From an uncultured bacterium (GTDB lineage: Bacteria; Bacteroidota; Ignavibacteria; Kapaibacteriales; UBA2268), in contig CALLXS010000069.1 in assembly GCA_937875295.1 (NCBI GenBank), forward strand, positions 1 through 6,518: DNA of 6,518 nucleotides, given 5' to 3'. The position numbers and the translations under genes were made by a program. This document shows positions 6,407 through 6,518 of this stretch, piece by piece. A model generated the notes under the pieces. That model made no database searches and was not told the origin of the DNA. It worked only from the letters and a program-made list of their open reading frames with translations. Every line of letters starts with the position of its first letter. The first letter of the stretch is position 1.

Positions 6407-6518
6407 TTCCAAAATGTCGCGAGTCAGGTATGACTTGTCTAGGGAGTCTACACTATATCCCCGTTCTAAGGAAATTCCATCAATATCCAAAAAGGAATAA
6501 TCAAAGAAAAAAGTTTTC
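6281..6518 (-). CDS. DeoR/GlpR-family transcriptional regulator, C-terminal effector-domain fragment
   Basis: The reverse strand is open from the window edge (first full codon at 6517-6515). It encodes about 79 residues resembling the sugar-phosphate-sensing C-terminal domain of DeoR-family repressors. Visible matches to E. coli GlpR, aligned by eye: FDYSFLDIDGIS (GlpR LDFGILGISGID), SYLTRDILELSKKS (RTKRAIIENSRHV), AFNKESSSVVGNIRLFEALIT (KFGRNAMVNMGSISMVDAVYT), and a following proline. The helix-turn-helix domain would lie beyond the window. The family normally ends 10-25 residues after this ITD/ITN motif. Here the homology stops around EYKE, and the frame continues antisense through the restriction gene to a TGA at 6059-6061, adding about 74 meaningless residues. 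So the gene is cut at its 3' end as well as by the window. Codon use is richer in G and C than in the other genes. DeoR assignment is by pattern, not by search. Confidence 0.6.

Noticed and set aside
6282..6500. Forward 72-codon frame at the right end, considered as a frameshifted continuation of the restriction protein
   Set aside because: Its translation (starting LYSFGACSF) does not resemble a restriction or methyltransferase sequence, while the reverse strand of the same bases reads as a DeoR-type domain.
6281..6518. Insertion-sequence end as the cause of the junction
   Set aside because: The reverse-strand translation lacks transposase motifs, and no terminal inverted repeats or target duplication can be seen at the join.

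Overview
The window looks like a piece of an AT-rich Bacteroidota chromosome (hand-counted GC about 31% in the 200 bases before the right-hand junction). The main evidence is a secreted protein with a type IX secretion (T9SS) C-terminal sorting domain, a system confined to this phylum. Weaker support comes from the near absence of Shine-Dalgarno sequences and from two perfect matches to the Bacteroidota -7 element TAnnTTTG in intergenic DNA.

Layout. 1-2091: the 3' end of an RND multidrug-efflux permease, overlapped by or abutting a NodT/OprM-type outer-membrane efflux lipoprotein. They are the last two genes of a tripartite pump operon whose membrane-fusion subunit would lie to the left. 2133-2915: a divergent LpxA-like left-handed beta-helix acyltransferase that keeps the catalytic histidine but lacks several residues that E. 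coli LpxA uses for UDP-GlcNAc. 2916-3099: an AT-rich gap with a weak hairpin and a candidate promoter. 3100-4788: a 562-residue T9SS cargo protein with a probable TIM-barrel (glycosidase-like) body, an Ig-like module and the sorting domain. 4883-5512: a stand-alone LUD/LutC-like protein with a C-terminal four-cysteine cluster. 5594-6286: the N-terminal part of what looks like a type IIG (Eco57I-like) restriction-modification protein, with a PD-(D/E)XK nuclease signature.

At about 6281-6286 the restriction gene loses its family resemblance, and the DNA becomes markedly richer in GC (hand count 41.5% against 31.5%). The other strand then encodes the C-terminal effector domain of a DeoR/GlpR-type regulator, itself cut a little short. 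This tail-to-tail junction of two broken genes is the most unusual thing in the window. It is either a real rearrangement or a chimeric assembly join near the sequence end.

Except for the efflux pair, the genes do not form an obvious pathway. Both the pump and the LpxA-like enzyme act at the envelope, and they could share a transcript (41-bp gap). I see no RNA gene, CRISPR array or complete mobile element. I do not see a convincing new multi-gene system; the best leads are the junction, the uncharacterised secreted protein and the atypical LpxA paralogue.
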